Shown: positions 26,728-36,600 of the stretch, one piece after another
Position numbering within the stretch: position 1 is the stretch's first letter
Layout: every line of letters begins with the position of its first letter
Assembly (NCBI GenBank): GCA_016935315.1
Contig: JAFGRD010000095.1
Coordinates: 1 to 64,000 of the forward strand
Length of the DNA stretch: 64,000 bases
Direction: 5' to 3'
Source: Pirellulales bacterium
GTDB lineage: Bacteria > Planctomycetota > Planctomycetia > Pirellulales > Thermoguttaceae
Made by a program: the position numbers and the translations under genes
The notes under the pieces: model-generated
Databases searched by the model: none
What the model saw: only the letters and a program-made list of their open reading frames with translations
What the model was told of the DNA's origin: nothing

Positions 26728-27631
26728 CCACAACCAGACGGAAGAGCTGTTCGACGCGAAGTTCCTCGGCCGCCTCAGGTCGTTGTTCTTCAAGCTCCGC
26801 AAGCGTCGACAACTGCAGCGGCGGGGACAGCACTCCACGCCGGCGGCGGGGTTCACGCGGGAGTTCAAGGACCATCGCAGCTATACGCCCGGCGACGACT
26901 TCCGCACGATCGACTGGCGGCTGTTTGCCCGGCTGGAGAAGCCGTTTATCCGGATCTTCGAGGAAGTGCAGGAGTTCCACGTCCACATTCTCATCGATCG
27001 CAGCGGCTCGATGGTCGATCCGTATCCCCAGAAGCGGACGATGGCGTTGCGGGTCACCGTGGCCTTGGCCTACCTGGCACTATTGAGTCAGCATCGCGTC
27101 TCGATCCTCAGCCTGGCCGACGAGCTGCGCCGCGAGACCCAGCCGATGAAAGGGCAAGGGCACGTCCATTTCCTGCTGAAGCAGATGGCCGAGTTGGAGT
27201 TCGGGGGGACCACCGATCTGATCGGTTCGCTCAGGCAGTTTCGTCCCGGCCGCGATCGTCGGGGCATGGTGTTTCTGATTTCCGACCTGTTCGGCCGGTC
27301 GCCGGAAACGTCGACCGAGGCCTTGCTGCAGGCCACCGGTTGGCCGGCCGAGACCCACGTGATCCACGTGCTGCACCCGCGCGAGAAGGAGCCCGACCTT
27401 CAGGGAGAGATTCGGCTGCTGGACGTGGAGACGGCCGAAATCCGCCGCATCTGGATGACCAAGCGAGAGCTTGCCCGCTACGCCAAGGCCTTCCAGCAGT
27501 TCATGGACGACCTGCACCGGTTCTGCATGCGGCGGCAGATCGACTACTTTCCCTGGACCACCGATCAACTGTTCGAAGACACCTTCCTGGATCTGCTGTC
27601 TCGAGGCAGCGCGTTGGCGGGGACGGGCTGA
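26717..27631 (+). CDS. DUF58 protein with vWA-type MIDAS motif
   Basis: A 304-aa protein of the DUF58 family that usually accompanies MoxR. The characteristic FKDHRSYTPGDDFRTIDWRL lies at about 50-69, followed by the vWA fold with MIDAS DRSGS (HILIDRSGSM) and the second motif FGGTTDLIGSL. Unlike BatA/B it has no TM segment. A role as cytoplasmic client or adaptor of MoxR is known for the family, not shown here. The gene begins inside the end of the TPR/PQQ gene (11-bp overlap) and is followed after 22 bp by the BatA-like gene. Confidence 0.92.
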   Translation: MGNSHNQTEELFDAKFLGRLRSLFFKLRKRRQLQRRGQHSTPAAGFTREFKDHRSYTPGDDFRTIDWRLFARLEKPFIRIFEEVQEFHVHILIDRSGSMVDPYPQKRTMALRVTVALAYLALLSQHRVSILSLADELRRETQPMKGQGHVHFLLKQMAELEFGGTTDLIGSLRQFRPGRDRRGMVFLISDLFGRSPETSTEALLQATGWPAETHVIHVLHPREKEPDLQGEIRLLDVETAEIRRIWMTKRELARYAKAFQQFMDDLHRFCMRRQIDYFPWTTDQLFEDTFLDLLSRGSALAGTG

Positions 27632-27653
27632 AGACTCGTAAGAGAACAAGTGC

Positions 27654-29579
27654 ATGCGTTTTCTCTACCCTTCGCTGTTTCTGGTTTGGGCGCCGCTGGT
27701 GCTGGTCCCCATCGTGCTCTATCTGTTTCGGCCGCGGCCGAGAACGGTCCGCACCAGCACCTTGCCGTTCTTCAAGTGGCTCGCCCGAGAGCATCAGGAT
27801 TCGGCCTGGCTGCGATGGCTGAAGCACCTGCTCTCGCTGCTGCTGAGCATTCTGGTCGTGCTGGGTGCGGCGGCCGCGCTGGCGCGACTGGTGGTCGCCC
27901 CGTCGGCCGAATCGCTGCGGACGGTCGTTGTCCTCGTCGATCGTTCGGCCTCGATGGCCGCCGGCCCGGAGGAGGGGCGCACCCGACTCCAGGAGGCCGT
28001 CTCGCTCGTCGAGCACCGATTGGCCGGATTGTCGGCGGGGGTGGGCGTGATCGTGATGGCCTACGACCGCCGCCCGGAGGTCCTGCTGTCGCGCTCGCTG
28101 GACCGGCGGCAGGTGCGTCGCGCGCTTGCCTCGATCCGGGTCCGTCCGATCGAGGGCAAGCCGGCGGAGGCCATCGAGCTTGCCCGGCGATTGGCGGCGC
28201 TGGAAACGCCCGCAAGCATCTGGCACGCCACGGACGCCACGGACGAGGCACGCACGAGCAACAGCCAATCGTCGACGGACGGCGACGAAGGAGCGGCGAT
28301 CGGCGGCGAGGAATCGCATGTCCGTGATTCCAGCGCGGCCGTCGTGGTCGAACATCTTGGCGTGGCGATGCCCCGGCCGCGGAACGTCGGCATTACGGCG
28401 TTTCGGCTGCGCCGCCGGCCCATGGAGCGGGGTACGTTCGAGGCCTTCGTACAGGTCCATTGTGTTGCCGACGAGCCGGTGCCCGCCACGTTGGATATCG
28501 CAGTAGACGGGACGCTGGTAGCGCCTCGCAAGCTGACGCTACGGCCCGGCGGCCGGGAGCGGCTGCTGATTCCGGTCGAGGCGGCGGCGGACGCCGACAG
28601 AGTGCTCTCGCTGCAACTGTCGGTCGAGGGCGACGTGCTGCCTCTGGACGACGTGGTCCATGCAAGGGTCCCCCGCCTGCGTCCGGTGCAGGTTCTCTGG
28701 ATCAGCGAGTCGCCCGATCCGTTCACCGAGCTGGCGCTTTCCTCGCTGGGAATCGAAGGCGATCTGGAGGTGTTGCAGGGTCCGCCCTCGGCCTGGCCGC
28801 CCAAGGACGCCGTGGACGTGGTTGTCTTCGACCATTGGGCGCCGCCCGAGTGGCCCACCGACGTGCCCGTGATCGGCGTCGATCCCCCGGGGCCGCTGGG
28901 GCCGGTTCGGGCGGTGCGAATCGGCAGCGGCGGATTGCCGTTGGAGAACCTCCGGGCACCCAGCCGCGACCACCCCGTGCTCTACGGCGTGGCCACCGGC
29001 CGCGTCGCCGTGACCCAGACCGCCGTGGTCGAGGCCGGCGGACCGCTGGAGTCGCTGTGGATCGGGCCGCAAGGTCCCCTGTTGCTGGCCGGCGAAATCC
29101 GCGGCCAGCGCATCGTTGTGATGGCCTTTAGCCCACAGCACTCCGAGCAACTCCCGCTGATGGCCTCCTATCCGCTGCTGATCGGCAACGCGATCTATTG
29201 GGCCGCGGCGCACGAGCTGGAGTCGGCTCAAGGGATGAACCGCCGAACGGGCGAGTTGGTCAAGTTGGAGGGGAAACACCTCATCTGGCAGGATTCCCGT
29301 GGCCGGGATGCGGCGGAGGGGACCGTCGCGCTGCAGGGCGGCGCGGCGGAGCTGGATCGGATCGGGCCGTGGCGGACCGACGCGGGCCAGAGTGGCTCGG
29401 CGTCGCTGCTGTCGGTTCGCGACACGCTGATTCCGGCCCGGCCGCAAGACGCCTCCGCCGGCGACGACGAGCAGGCCGAGTCGCCGTTGCAGGGCGACCT
29501 CGCGCCGCTGCTGCTGTGGGGCGTGTTGGCCCTGTTGGTTGTGGAGAGTTGGCTTTATCACCGTTACGTGGCTTACTGA
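27654..29579 (+). CDS. BatA-like membrane protein with vWA domain
   Basis: A 641-aa protein. The N-terminus (FLYPSLFLVWAPLVLVPIVL, then RTSTLPFFKWL) is the aerotolerance/BatA N-terminal membrane domain with two TM helices; a vWA domain with MIDAS DRSAS (VVLVDRSASM, ~100) lies outside the membrane. The middle is beta-rich, and a last TM helix (LLLWGVLALLVVESWLYH) sits near the C-terminus. Bat proteins support envelope stress tolerance in Bacteroides and Leptospira and are associated with MoxR; the function in planctomycetes is inferred. Its stop and the next start share one base (TGATG), so translation is coupled. Confidence 0.9.
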   Translation: MRFLYPSLFLVWAPLVLVPIVLYLFRPRPRTVRTSTLPFFKWLAREHQDSAWLRWLKHLLSLLLSILVVLGAAAALARLVVAPSAESLRTVVVLVDRSASMAAGPEEGRTRLQEAVSLVEHRLAGLSAGVGVIVMAYDRRPEVLLSRSLDRRQVRRALASIRVRPIEGKPAEAIELARRLAALETPASIWHATDATDEARTSNSQSSTDGDEGAAIGGEESHVRDSSAAVVVEHLGVAMPRPRNVGITAFRLRRRPMERGTFEAFVQVHCVADEPVPATLDIAVDGTLVAPRKLTLRPGGRERLLIPVEAAADADRVLSLQLSVEGDVLPLDDVVHARVPRLRPVQVLWISESPDPFTELALSSLGIEGDLEVLQGPPSAWPPKDAVDVVVFDHWAPPEWPTDVPVIGVDPPGPLGPVRAVRIGSGGLPLENLRAPSRDHPVLYGVATGRVAVTQTAVVEAGGPLESLWIGPQGPLLLAGEIRGQRIVVMAFSPQHSEQLPLMASYPLLIGNAIYWAAAHELESAQGMNRRTGELVKLEGKHLIWQDSRGRDAAEGTVALQGGAAELDRIGPWRTDAGQSGSASLLSVRDTLIPARPQDASAGDDEQAESPLQGDLAPLLLWGVLALLVVESWLYHRYVAY

Positions 29580-32182
29580 TGGATTGGGTCCAGCCTTACT
29601 ACCCGGCGATCGCCGTGCCCGTGATCCTCCTGCTATGGTGGTTCCACCGCGGCTCGTTGCGGCCCATGTCGCGTCTGCGGCGGCGGGTGCTGCTGGCGGT
29701 TCGCGCAGCGCTGGTGGTGATTACCCTGCTCGCCCTGGCCGCGCCCGCTTGGGAGGAGATGACGGATCGGCAAACGGTTCTCTTTATTCTCGACCATTCG
29801 CAGAGCCAGGGTCCCACGGGCATACGGGCAGCCCACGCGCGTGCCGGCCGGCTGGCGGCGGGACTTCCCGCCTCGGCCTACGTGGGATTCCTTTCGGCCG
29901 GTGATTCGACGGTCGTCCGCCAGGTGCCCGCCCAAGGCGTCGATGTCCCCGAGCCCGATGAGTCATTGCTGGAAACTGACGGTGCACAGAGCGACCTGGC
30001 GTCGGCGGTAGCGTTGGCTTCCGGGCTGTTTCCGCCGGGCACGTCGCGGCGGTTGGTGCTGGTGGGCGACGGCCAACAAACCCGCGGCGATCTGGAGGCG
30101 GCCGCCCGCGACGCGGCCCTGTTGGACGTCGTGATCGACGCCGCGCCGATCGCCGGACAACGCCGCCCGGACGTCCGCGTCGCACGGCTGGTCAGCAGCA
30201 AGTCGCGCTCGCACGAAGGGGCCAGCGTGGAGTTGCGGGCCGACTTGGAGAGCTCGCTGGACGGCGAGGGAGTCGTCCGCTTGTTTGAAAACGGCGTGGA
30301 AGTCGAATCGCGACCGCTACAGCTCTCGGTCGGCCAGCAGACCTCCGAGGTCTTTCGCGTGGTGCCGGAAAGCCGCGACCTGTACACCTATCGGGTTCGC
30401 GTCGAAGGCTTCCCGGACGATACGATCCACGAGAATGATGAGGCGATGACCCTGGTCGACGTCCGGGGACGGCCACTGCTGCTGTACGTCGAGGGGGAGG
30501 CCGAGGAGTCGCAATACCTGGCCGAGGCGATGGCCAAAGAGGGCATCCGGCTGCAAACCCGCCCGGCCGAGACGTTTCCCCAAACGCTGCAGGAGTTGGC
30601 CGGCTACGATGGCGTGGTCCTTTCCGACGTGCCCGCCCACAAGCTGACCGAACAATCCATGACGATCGTCCGCGACTACGTGGAGAAGCTCGGCGGCGGC
30701 TTCGTGATGATCGGCGGCAAGAGCTCCTTTGGGGTGGGGGGCTACTACCGCACGCCGATCGAGGACATCTTGCCGGTGAAAATGAAGGCCCCCGACAAGG
30801 AAGAGCGGTTTGCCACGGCCTTGGCGCTGGTGATTGATCGCTCGGGATCAATGAGCGGGCAGAAGATCGAGATCTGCAAATCGGCGGCCGTCGCCACGGT
30901 CGACCTGCTCAGCAGCAAGGACTACGTATGTGTGGTGTCGTTCGATTCCGCGGCCCGGGTGGTCGTGCCGATGAGCCGGGTGACGTCGAAGAGCACGATC
31001 AACGGCCAGATCGCCACGCTCAACTCGGGCGGCGGCACCAACATGTTGCCGGGAATGACGACCGGCCGCGAGGCCCTGGCCGGCGTGACGGCCAAGGTCA
31101 GACACATGATCGTGCTCTCCGACGGCCAGACGCGAGGCGGCGGCTACCAAGCCCTGGCGGCGCAGATGCAGGCCGAGGGCATGACGATCTCGACCGTCGC
31201 CGTGGGGGCCGGCTCGCACGTTGCCCTGCTGCAAAGCGTGGCCACCGCCGGGGGCGGCCAGTTCTACCAGACGATCGATCCGACCAACCTGCCGCGGATC
31301 TTCACCCAAGACGCCATGGTCCATATGGGGCGTCTGATCCGCGAGGAGTCATTTGCGCCCAAGCAGGTCGAACGGCATCTGATGCTCGAAGGCTGTCCGT
31401 TGGCCGAGGCCCCCGCGCTGCTGGGCTACGTCAAAACGAATCGCAAAGCGACCGCCCAGGTGCCGCTGGTGACCGATTTGGCCGATCCGCTGCTGGCCCA
31501 TTGGCAGTTCGGGCTGGGCAAGGTCACCGCGTTTACGTCCGACTGCAAGTCGCGCTGGGCCGCGCTGTGGATTACGGGCTGGCCAAGCTACAACCAGTTC
31601 TGGGCCCAGGTGCTGCGGGAAACGGCCCGCAAGCCGCAAAGCCAGACCATGGACATCCGCCTGCAGCACAACTCCCCCAGCGCGAGCATTCTCGTCGACG
31701 TGCTCGAGGATCCGGCCCACTTCAAGAACGACGCTTCCGTGGTGGCCGACGTCTATTTCGTGGCCGCCGGCTCGCTCGGTTCGAGCATGGAGCAACTCGA
31801 ACAGCTTACACTGCAACAGACCGGGCCGGGACGCTATCGGGCCGACTTCCTGCCGGACGAGGCCGGCGTGTATCTGGTTCGCGCGCGTGCCGGGGCGGAG
31901 GTCGTTTCCGCCGGATTGGTCCACAACCGGTCCGGCGAAACGGCCACCGGACGCGTCGATCGCCCCTTGCTGGAGAACGTCTGTCGCCTGACCGGCGGAC
32001 GCGTGCTGCCAGATTCCGAAGACACGCTGCCGCCGATTCGCGCCGGGCACGCGCACTTTGTCGAACTGACACCGTTGCTGCTGAAGCTGCTGCTGTTGCT
32101 GTTCATGGTCGACGTGGCCGTCCGCCGCTGGGAGAACGTGCAGGGGATCCTGTCCCTGTTTTCCAGAGAGAAACGGGGCTGA
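29579..32182 (+). CDS. Membrane protein with two vWA domains and a glutamine-amidotransferase-like middle domain
   Basis: An 867-aa protein. Two N-terminal TM helices (about 10-22 and 37-56) are followed by vWA-1 with an intact MIDAS (FILDHSQSQG; D72, S74, S76). About 290-400 is a class-I-amidotransferase-like fold typical of these proteins (LLLYVEGEAEESQYLAEA ... FVMIGGKSSFG). vWA-2 has DRSGS near residue 420 (LALVIDRSGSMSG) and TNMLPGM. A Sec-like C-terminal TM segment follows (LLKLLLLLFMVDVAVRRW). ATG 29579 overlaps the BatA stop by one base; a longer upstream extension is a frame artefact. It is the last gene of the locus and converges with the deacetylase gene. Confidence 0.9.
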   Translation: MDWVQPYYPAIAVPVILLLWWFHRGSLRPMSRLRRRVLLAVRAALVVITLLALAAPAWEEMTDRQTVLFILDHSQSQGPTGIRAAHARAGRLAAGLPASAYVGFLSAGDSTVVRQVPAQGVDVPEPDESLLETDGAQSDLASAVALASGLFPPGTSRRLVLVGDGQQTRGDLEAAARDAALLDVVIDAAPIAGQRRPDVRVARLVSSKSRSHEGASVELRADLESSLDGEGVVRLFENGVEVESRPLQLSVGQQTSEVFRVVPESRDLYTYRVRVEGFPDDTIHENDEAMTLVDVRGRPLLLYVEGEAEESQYLAEAMAKEGIRLQTRPAETFPQTLQELAGYDGVVLSDVPAHKLTEQSMTIVRDYVEKLGGGFVMIGGKSSFGVGGYYRTPIEDILPVKMKAPDKEERFATALALVIDRSGSMSGQKIEICKSAAVATVDLLSSKDYVCVVSFDSAARVVVPMSRVTSKSTINGQIATLNSGGGTNMLPGMTTGREALAGVTAKVRHMIVLSDGQTRGGGYQALAAQMQAEGMTISTVAVGAGSHVALLQSVATAGGGQFYQTIDPTNLPRIFTQDAMVHMGRLIREESFAPKQVERHLMLEGCPLAEAPALLGYVKTNRKATAQVPLVTDLADPLLAHWQFGLGKVTAFTSDCKSRWAALWITGWPSYNQFWAQVLRETARKPQSQTMDIRLQHNSPSASILVDVLEDPAHFKNDASVVADVYFVAAGSLGSSMEQLEQLTLQQTGPGRYRADFLPDEAGVYLVRARAGAEVVSAGLVHNRSGETATGRVDRPLLENVCRLTGGRVLPDSEDTLPPIRAGHAHFVELTPLLLKLLLLLFMVDVAVRRWENVQGILSLFSREKRG

Positions 32183-32197
32183 GTGTCCGGGCCCGAG

Positions 32198-33583
32198 TCA
32201 TGCCCCCACTTCCAGCCGCGACTCGCCCTTTTCCAAGTCGAAACAGACGATCAGGCCGTTCTCGTCGCGGGTCCACGTGCCCGGCTTCAGCTCCAGCGGC
32301 TTGGACACTTCCCGGAGCGTTTGCGGCTTGCCGGAGTGCGACAGTTTCGGGATAGCGCGGTCGCGGGCTCCCATCGCCAGCGTGTATCGGGGACAGGCGA
32401 ACGGCGCCCGCAGCACAACGCCTTCGGCGCGGGTTTCGATCTGCGTGAGTTCCTTGGCCGCCCAATAGCGGGCGATCTCGCTGTTCTTCATCCAGATCAG
32501 GTTGTCGTAGCGGGCGTGCAACCGGCGGACGACCTCCTGGAGAATCCTGAATCCAATCTCCTCGCCCTGGTAGTAGATGCCCGGCCAATGGCAGACCATA
32601 ATCGCCGGCTCGCCGCGTTCGATCACCTCGACCATCCGTCCGGTCTGGAGATCTTCGGTGATGAATTGGTCGGGCGAGCCGGGGTTCATGCCGTCCCAAC
32701 CGCCGAACCAGTCACCGGTACAGCCGATGATCGACACCACGCACTTCGGATCGCCCCCCTCTAACCCCGAGGCATATTCGACTCGGGGCGCCACGCTCTG
32801 CCGGTCGGTGAACAGGTGTCGGAAGTAATGCGGAATCTCGGCCCGGAAGACATCACGGCACGACTGGAGCGTCGCCTGGGCCAGTTCGGGCAGCACGCGC
32901 GAGCCGAAGCCGCCCGGCGTCGTGATCCCCTCGCACGGCAGGTCCACGTTCTTGAGAATCTTCAAGGCGTAGCTCAGGTAGTCGGCCAACTGGTCGACCG
33001 ACTTGCCGTCGGTCCACTGCCAGTTCTCCATGGTCCGCGGGCTGCACTCAGCCAGCGGCTTGCCGGTCTTCGTGTCGATCACCCGCGTGTGCGTGACCAT
33101 TTCGGGGTGAATGTCCCAGTCGGGCAACATCAACGTGCGGACCAGATCGAGGCTGTCGCGCAGCTCGCCTGCCGACCAGCCGGGCAAGGTGCGATCGAGC
33201 CATCCCACACAGGACGGATAGGGCACAATGCTGTACTTGCCCTTGACCCCGTGTTCCCGGCACCACTGGCCAAACTTGCGGACAAACGCGTCGGGAATCT
33301 CCCGCGGCATCTTCCGCCAGTCCTTTTTGTATTCGGCCCGGTCGGGCCAGGTCTCGGCGAACTGCGGCATGGCGAAGTGGGCCATGTTTACCAGGCAGGT
33401 CGAATCGTCGATGATCAGCGAAACGGGCACCCGCGCCTGCGGATTGAGGACTCGAACGTCCTTGGCCTGGGGTAACCGCTGGCCCGGAATCTGTGCCAGC
33501 ACCTCGGCCGTCAGGCCGAATTCGACCGCCGCAGCCCCGGCCGCGGCGGCCTTCAGGAAATAGCGTCGCGTAACCTTCTGCAT
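32198..33583 (-). CDS. Tat-exported polysaccharide-deacetylase-like (NodB-fold) protein
   Basis: A 461-aa protein beginning with a Tat signal (TRRYFLKAAAAGAAA). The mature part starts VPVSLIIDDSTCLVN, the strand and double Asp seen at the start of NodB-type metal-dependent carbohydrate esterases, followed by TPGGFGSRVLPE and IMVCHWPGIYYQGEEIGF. The second metal-ligand motif (HxxxH) is not obvious, so activity is not assured. Expected role: removal of acyl groups from an extracellular glycan, or a related amidohydrolase. It lies 47 bp after the large FG-GAP gene on the same strand and converges with the vWA gene. Confidence 0.65.
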   Translation of the reverse strand: MQKVTRRYFLKAAAAGAAAVEFGLTAEVLAQIPGQRLPQAKDVRVLNPQARVPVSLIIDDSTCLVNMAHFAMPQFAETWPDRAEYKKDWRKMPREIPDAFVRKFGQWCREHGVKGKYSIVPYPSCVGWLDRTLPGWSAGELRDSLDLVRTLMLPDWDIHPEMVTHTRVIDTKTGKPLAECSPRTMENWQWTDGKSVDQLADYLSYALKILKNVDLPCEGITTPGGFGSRVLPELAQATLQSCRDVFRAEIPHYFRHLFTDRQSVAPRVEYASGLEGGDPKCVVSIIGCTGDWFGGWDGMNPGSPDQFITEDLQTGRMVEVIERGEPAIMVCHWPGIYYQGEEIGFRILQEVVRRLHARYDNLIWMKNSEIARYWAAKELTQIETRAEGVVLRAPFACPRYTLAMGARDRAIPKLSHSGKPQTLREVSKPLELKPGTWTRDENGLIVCFDLEKGESRLEVGA

Positions 33584-33630
33584 GATTGCGGGTCCTTTCG
33601 CGGGACTGCCAGCCGCGTCGCCCGGCGACT

Positions 33631-36600
33631 CTACGGCGGGTCGGTTGTCAACAATCTGTCCGCGGCCGCTCGAGCCGGGTCGTCCTCCCGGGCCGGTCGC
33701 CGCTTAGTGCCGGCCCGCTCGATTTCGTACGCCCAATCCGTCTTGCACACTCTCGACTCTTCCGCGGTGGATGCCTCGGACGACGCGGCCTGCGGTGGCG
33801 GCGCCTCGATCAGTCTCAAAGCGTTGAGGAAATGCGTTTGGTTATTGCGGGCGAGCAACATATCGGTGGCGTTGACCCGCGCATCGCGGTTGTAGTCGTA
33901 GAGGAAATCGATCGGCGCGGGGTTCAGGAAGGCCCGCGGGTTGTTCCGGGCCAGAAGCATGTCGGTGGCGTTGACCTTGGCGTCGGCCGTCGAATTGCCG
34001 GCCTCGGCTACGGCGTTGCCGAAATAGAACACGTCGGCGGCATCCAAGCCCGTGCGAACCGTTGCCAGCACGGTGACCTGCAGCCACTGCTTCTGGATTG
34101 CGTAGTCGTTCCAGAGGAGCGTCACGCGATCGGAGCCGCCGAAGCCGGCGCCGGGCCGCACCGAGATGCTCTGCGGCTGCGGAGCGTCTTGCCAGGCAAG
34201 CGGGTCGCTGCTGTTGCCCACCTTCAGCAGGAAGTCGGACGCCGTAGGCGTGTCGGTCAGGCCGGCGATGTCCACCATCAGGCCGTTAATCCCCCGGCTG
34301 TAGCTGGTATAGTTGGCAAAGCCGGCGGTCTGGCCGGGCATCAACGCCAGCTTGTCGAAGGCGATCGCCTGATCGTCCTCCGGACCGGCCGCCGAGTCGT
34401 TTCCGTCGAAGCGGCAGTTGTTGTAGAAGACGTGGCGTCCGAAAACGCCGGCGATCTGCATCGTCGACTCGACGTCCGACCAGTCGCTCTCGACGTAGGC
34501 GGCGTCGGAAATCGCTTCTCGGGCTTTCACGCGGTAATAGTAGGTCTCGCCGGAAATCAGCCCGGAGAAAGTGTGCGCACAGCCCGAAATCCATCCGCTT
34601 TGATCTTCGGGCAAACCAAAGTCGGGATCATCGTCCATTTCGATGTAGTAGGCCTCGGCGCCGGGCACCTCTGACCAGGAGAGCGTGTTGCTGTGGCCGA
34701 GGGTTTCGGGAGGCTCGGCGTCGAGTACGGGATGCGTCAGCTTGTTCAGCCATACCTTACAGGGATCCATGTCGGAGAATGTTACCGCGACGGCATCGAG
34801 GTCTCCGTCGTCGTCGAGATCGCCCAGGGCGACGTCCTCGGTATCCGCCTCGCCCAACCGTTGGCCGCTATCGAGGAAAATGCCCTGCCCGTCGTTGAGC
34901 CAGACCTGATCGGGGCCGTACGACCAGTTGCCGACGAACGCATCCAGGTCGCCGTCGGCGTCCAAGTCGCCCAAGGCCACCGCGTAGCTCGACACCTGCC
35001 CTCCCAGCCGCTGGCCGCTGTCGAGGAACTGTCCCTGACCGTTGTTCAACCAGACCGTATTGGGATCGTCGCTGTTGGCGATGAAGGCGTCCAGATCGCC
35101 GTCGCCGTCCAGATCGCCCAGCGCGACGTCCATGCTCAGGAAGCGCCCCAGGCTCTGGCCGGTGTCGACGAAATACCCTTGCCCGCCGTTGAGCCAGACC
35201 TCGTTGGGCTCTCGCATGCCGAAATCGTTGGCAACAAATGCGTCCAGGTCGCCGTCGCCGTCCAGATCGCCCAAGGCCACGCCCTCGCTGTGGTAGTTCC
35301 CCAGGCTCTGGCCGCTGTCGAGGAAGAGTCCCTGGCCATTGTTGAGCCAGACCGTATTCGGCATGGCGCCTTCCCGGGAGCTGTTGCCTACGAAGGCATC
35401 CAGGTCGCCGTCGCCGTCCAGGTCGCCCAGTGCCACGGCGGCACTTGCCAGATTCCCCAGGCGCTGGCCGCTGTCGAGAAAACGGCCCTGCCCGTCGTTC
35501 AGCCAAACCTGATTGGGCTGTCCCTGCCCCCAGCCGTTGGCCGCGAACGCGTCTAAATCACCGTCGCCGTCGAGATCGCCCAGTGCCACGGCGGTGGTCT
35601 CCGAGTTGCCCAGACGCTGGCCGCTGTCGTTGAACCGCCCGTTACCGTTGTTCAGCCAGACCGAACTGCCCCCGAAGAGGTTCCCCACGAAGGCGTCGAG
35701 ATCGCCATCGCCGTCCAGGTCGCCCAGGGCCACGCCAAAACTCATGGTCCGGTCGAGCTCTTGGCCGCTATCGACGAAGACGCCGCTGCCGGCGACCGCG
35801 GAGAGGATTAGCGTATCCGTGTCGCTATCCGTGTTGTTCTCGGGCGCCGCGTCGATCACACCTGCCGCAGTGGCCACCGTAGCTCGATTGGTAAGCGTGC
35901 CCGTGGCTGCCGGATCGACCGTCCCCGTGGCCGTGTAGGTGATCGTCCCGCCGGCCAGCAGGTCGATCGTGTCGTGGATGTCGCCCGTGCCGCTGGGGGT
36001 GCAACGGGAGCCAGGCGATGCGACGCCGGTCCAGGTGACGCCGGTCAGTTGCGGCGGAAGGAGGTCCGTGACGCTCGCCCCGGTGGCGTTTTCCGAACCG
36101 CAGTTGGTGACGGCGATAGTGTACGCAAGCGGTCCGCCCGGCATGGCCACCACTTGCCCATCGGTCTTGCTGATTGCCAGATCAACCTGGGCATCCTCAT
36201 TCCTCCAGACTCGGGAGGCGAAGAACCCTGCAGCGACCGCGTCGAGATCGCCGTCGCCGTCCAGATCGCCCAGTGCCGCAGCCGGACTCTGCATACTCAT
36301 CCAAGGTCCGCTCTGTACGAAGGCGCCCTGCCCGTCGTTGAGCCAAATGTCTTCGAGGAAGGCGTCCAGGTCGCCGTCGCCGTCGAGATCGCCTAAGGCG
36401 AGGCAGAAATAGGTCGCCTGGCCTCCCAACTGCTGGCCACTGTCGCTGAAGCCTCCCCGGCCGTCGTTGAGCCACACCACGTTCGGGTCGTCGCTGACGG
36501 CGATGAACGCGTCCAGATCGCCGTCCGCGTCGACGTCACCCAACTCCACGTCGGAACTGTGCTCATCGCCCAGGCTCTGGCCGGTGTCGGTGAAATGGCC

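Noticed and set aside
27654-32182. Possible frameshift because the last vWA gene can be extended far upstream in frame
   Set aside because: The upstream extension is the out-of-frame shadow of the BatA-like gene; ATG 29579 overlaps its stop and begins a proper membrane anchor.
34693-35556. Repetitive open frame opposite FG-GAP array 2
   Set aside because: Its repeats (VAVAVQIAQ-like) are only the reverse complement of the DGDGDLD repeats.
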